A stretch of 6,077 nt of DNA from Thermoplasmata archaeon (lineage in GTDB: Archaea; Thermoplasmatota; Thermoplasmata; Thermoplasmatales; Thermoplasmataceae): the NCBI GenBank assembly GCA_021799755.1, contig JAJYZU010000068.1, positions 1 to 6,077 on the forward strand, read 5' to 3'. Below, one piece after another: positions 4,378-6,077 of the stretch (the stretch's first letter is position 1; every line of letters starts with the position of its first letter). The position numbers and the translations under genes are program-made. The notes under the pieces were generated by a model. It ran no database searches and was not told the origin of the DNA. It saw only the letters and a program-made list of their open reading frames with translations.

Positions 4378-6054
4378 ATGAATAAGACTGTTGCAGACAT
4401 ATTGGTTGATTATCTGGCTGTTGGAGGGGTTAAGAGAGCATATGGCGTCCCCGGAGATTCGATTGATCCGTTTGTCGAGGCAATTCGTAGAAACAACACC
4501 TTAAGATATGTACAGGTCAGGCACGAAGAGGGAGGGGCGTTCGCGGCTTCATTCGATGCAAAGTTCAATGGGAGACCTGCTGCTTGTTTTGGAACATCAG
4601 GACCAGGGTCCATTCATTTGATCAATGGGTTGTACGATGCAAAGACTGACAAGGCACCAGTCATTGCAATTACCGGCCAAGTCAGGACAGATCTCTATGG
4701 GGAGGATTACCATCAGGAAGTGAACCTAGTCAAGCTCTTCGATGACGTGGCAGTTTTCAATAAGATGGTCATTGACCCATTGACGGCCCCATATCTTATC
4801 TCCAAGGCAATCAGGGAGGCCAAGAGGCTGAGGGGAGTAGCCCATCTCAACTTCCCTGTAAACATACTGATGAAGAAGGTAGAACCTCCTAGAATTGCTA
4901 ACACAGAGATAGTCTCGGGGACCATAGCTTACGACATGGGTGCCGCTATAAAATTGATCAACAGCAGCAGACATCCAGTATTATTGATAGGCAGTGGAGC
5001 GCTCCATGAAAAGGACAGTTTGCTGGAATTCTCAGAGAAGATTGGAGCACCTATAATTTACGCACTTCTCGGCAAGGGCATACTTTCTGATGATTCCAAG
5101 CAGTTACTTGGCGGACTTGGTCTCCTAGGTTCCCGTCCCTCTGTAGAGGCTATCAATGGGTCTGACCTCGTAATAGAGATAGGATCTACCTTCCCCTACA
5201 GGAAGTTCGTTCCCAGGGATATCAAAATAATTCAGGTGGACATCGACCCAAGGAATCTCGGTAATGAGTTTCCAGTAGACGTACCGATACATTCGGATGC
5301 TCATTATTTCCTTCGTTCCGCGCTGAGTGCAGTGGAAGAAAAAGGGAGCAAGTACTACAGAGAGTTCGAAAGGTCGGTGAATGAGTGGAAGAAGGAATTA
5401 CGGGAATTTGAAGAAGCAGAAACTGGGGCAGTTAACCCTGCCCTCCTTTCGAGGGCACTTTCTGAGTATGCAGACAAGGATGCTGTAGTTGTCACCGATA
5501 CAGGCAATACCACTGTCTGGATTGCCAGGCATTTCAATGCATCTGCTGGACAAAGATTCCTCTTTTCCGGCGCACTAGCGTCAATGGGGTGCGGTCTACC
5601 GGGTGCAGTAGGGGTATCTATGTCCACTGGAAGGCAGGTTATATCAGCAGTAGGTGACGGGGGTTTCAGTATGACAGCGATGGAACTCTCAACAGTTAAG
5701 AAATATAATCTTCCCGTGAAGATTGTTGTATTCAATAACAGCAAGCTCGCAATGATAAAATATGAACAGGAAGTCCTGGGTTATCCGGAATGGGGGGTAG
5801 ACCTAATAAATCCAAACTTTTCCATCCTTGCAAAAGCTTACGGAATAGATTCAATGACAGTGAGGGACAGCAAGGAGGTAAAAGATGGAGTAAAGAGCTT
5901 GATCGAGAGCAAAGGACCATTCTTGCTAGAGGCAATCACAGACCCTAACCTGAAACCAATGCCTCCGCATGTTACTTTTGAGCAGGCTAAAGGCTACTTG
6001 ATTGCGAGCATAAGAGAACGGATTGGCTACGAACCTGAAATCAGCAGCAATTAG
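4378..6054 (+). CDS. PoxB-like thiamine-diphosphate/FAD enzyme (pyruvate oxidase or pyruvate:quinone oxidoreductase)
   Basis: A 558-residue ThDP enzyme that aligns end to end with E. coli PoxB, which converts pyruvate to acetate and CO2 and passes electrons to quinone. Visible parts: the N-terminal PYR domain with GVPGDS (23-28) and catalytic E50 in VRHEEGGAFAAS, GTSGPGSIHLINGL at 72-85, a central FAD-type domain (about 185-320, including GSTFPYRKF at 269-277 and IIQVDIDP at 284-291), and the C-terminal PP domain with the ThDP/Mg motif GDG (426-428) to NN (453-454). It ends EQAKGYLIASIRERIG plus eight residues, so it lacks the long amphipathic lipid-binding tail of E. coli PoxB. ATG 4378 is chosen because MNKTVAD matches MKQTVAA of PoxB and GTGAT lies four bases upstream; GTG 4369 is an alternative. 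Acetolactate synthase is less likely. Acceptor (quinone or O2) and exact 2-oxoacid are not decided by sequence. Confidence 0.87.
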   Translation: MNKTVADILVDYLAVGGVKRAYGVPGDSIDPFVEAIRRNNTLRYVQVRHEEGGAFAASFDAKFNGRPAACFGTSGPGSIHLINGLYDAKTDKAPVIAITGQVRTDLYGEDYHQEVNLVKLFDDVAVFNKMVIDPLTAPYLISKAIREAKRLRGVAHLNFPVNILMKKVEPPRIANTEIVSGTIAYDMGAAIKLINSSRHPVLLIGSGALHEKDSLLEFSEKIGAPIIYALLGKGILSDDSKQLLGGLGLLGSRPSVEAINGSDLVIEIGSTFPYRKFVPRDIKIIQVDIDPRNLGNEFPVDVPIHSDAHYFLRSALSAVEEKGSKYYREFERSVNEWKKELREFEEAETGAVNPALLSRALSEYADKDAVVVTDTGNTTVWIARHFNASAGQRFLFSGALASMGCGLPGAVGVSMSTGRQVISAVGDGGFSMTAMELSTVKKYNLPVKIVVFNNSKLAMIKYEQEVLGYPEWGVDLINPNFSILAKAYGIDSMTVRDSKEVKDGVKSLIESKGPFLLEAITDPNLKPMPPHVTFEQAKGYLIASIRERIGYEPEISSN

Positions 6055-6069
6055 CATTGATCTGTGCAA

Positions 6070-6077
6070 TTTTTTTT
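6070..6077 (+). terminator. T8 tract after the PoxB-like gene
   Basis: At least eight T residues run to the window edge, starting 16 bases after the stop codon. A T-rich run alone is a typical archaeal intrinsic terminator. A short imperfect stem (ATTG-N7-CAAT) precedes it. The tract may continue beyond the window. Confidence 0.55.

Noticed and set aside
5355..5744. Minus-strand 129-codon frame under the PoxB-like gene
   Set aside because: The translation is Ser/Thr/Leu-rich with no domain, and the plus-strand gene over the same bases has full ThDP-enzyme motifs.
4378..6054. Acetolactate synthase large subunit
   Set aside because: The sequence follows PoxB closely from the first residues (TVAxxxxxxLxxxGVKRxxGVxGDS) through FPYRxF to the EQAKG ending, and no small regulatory subunit gene follows within the window.
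1..6077. tRNA, rRNA, CRISPR array or insertion sequence
   Set aside because: No T-arm-like GTTCRANNC within a cloverleaf-sized context, no regularly spaced direct repeats, and no transposase motif or terminal inverted repeats were seen by eye.

Overview
The window looks like chromosomal DNA from an archaeon, most likely of the Thermoplasmatota (Thermoplasmatales-like). Reasons: the gene at 1083 ends in the archaeal bacterio-opsin-activator type helix-turn-helix (HTH_10); TATA-like boxes lie only about 28-36 nt before the start codons, as expected for leaderless or near-leaderless archaeal transcripts; arginine is mostly AGG/AGA; start codons include TTG and possibly GTG. The taxonomic placement is inference, not a search result.

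Layout, left to right. Positions 1-314 hold no complete gene; a possible minus-strand gene runs off the left edge (1-72) and weak open-frame remnants follow. 315-659 (+) is a DUF488/YeaO-family protein. 660-1082 is a roughly 420-base gap with a perfect 12-bp palindrome and one doubtful 34-residue minus-strand frame. From 1083 on, five genes alternate strictly in strand: an HTH_10 regulator (+), a hemerythrin-like HHE diiron protein (-), a type II NADH dehydrogenase (+), an AhpD-like/carboxymuconolactone decarboxylase protein (-), and a PoxB-like thiamine-diphosphate flavoenzyme (+), which runs to a T8 tract at the right edge.

The four metabolic genes form two divergent pairs. Each pairs a flavoprotein that probably feeds electrons to membrane quinone (NDH-2 from NADH, the PoxB-like enzyme from pyruvate) with a protein of oxygen or peroxide chemistry (hemerythrin-like, AhpD-like). 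Together they read as an aerobic electron-input and oxygen-handling neighbourhood, with the HTH_10 protein as a possible local regulator (inference).

The most notable non-coding signal is a shared element, roughly TWGGGATTAGAA, whose GGGA begins 37-38 nt before a candidate start codon at four genes: DUF488, HHE protein, NDH-2 and the PoxB-like gene. It occupies the place where a BRE plus TATA box would lie for a near-leaderless transcript. The AhpD/pox intergenic region also holds three separate perfect inverted repeats, one of which overlaps the likely Shine-Dalgarno sequence of the pox gene.
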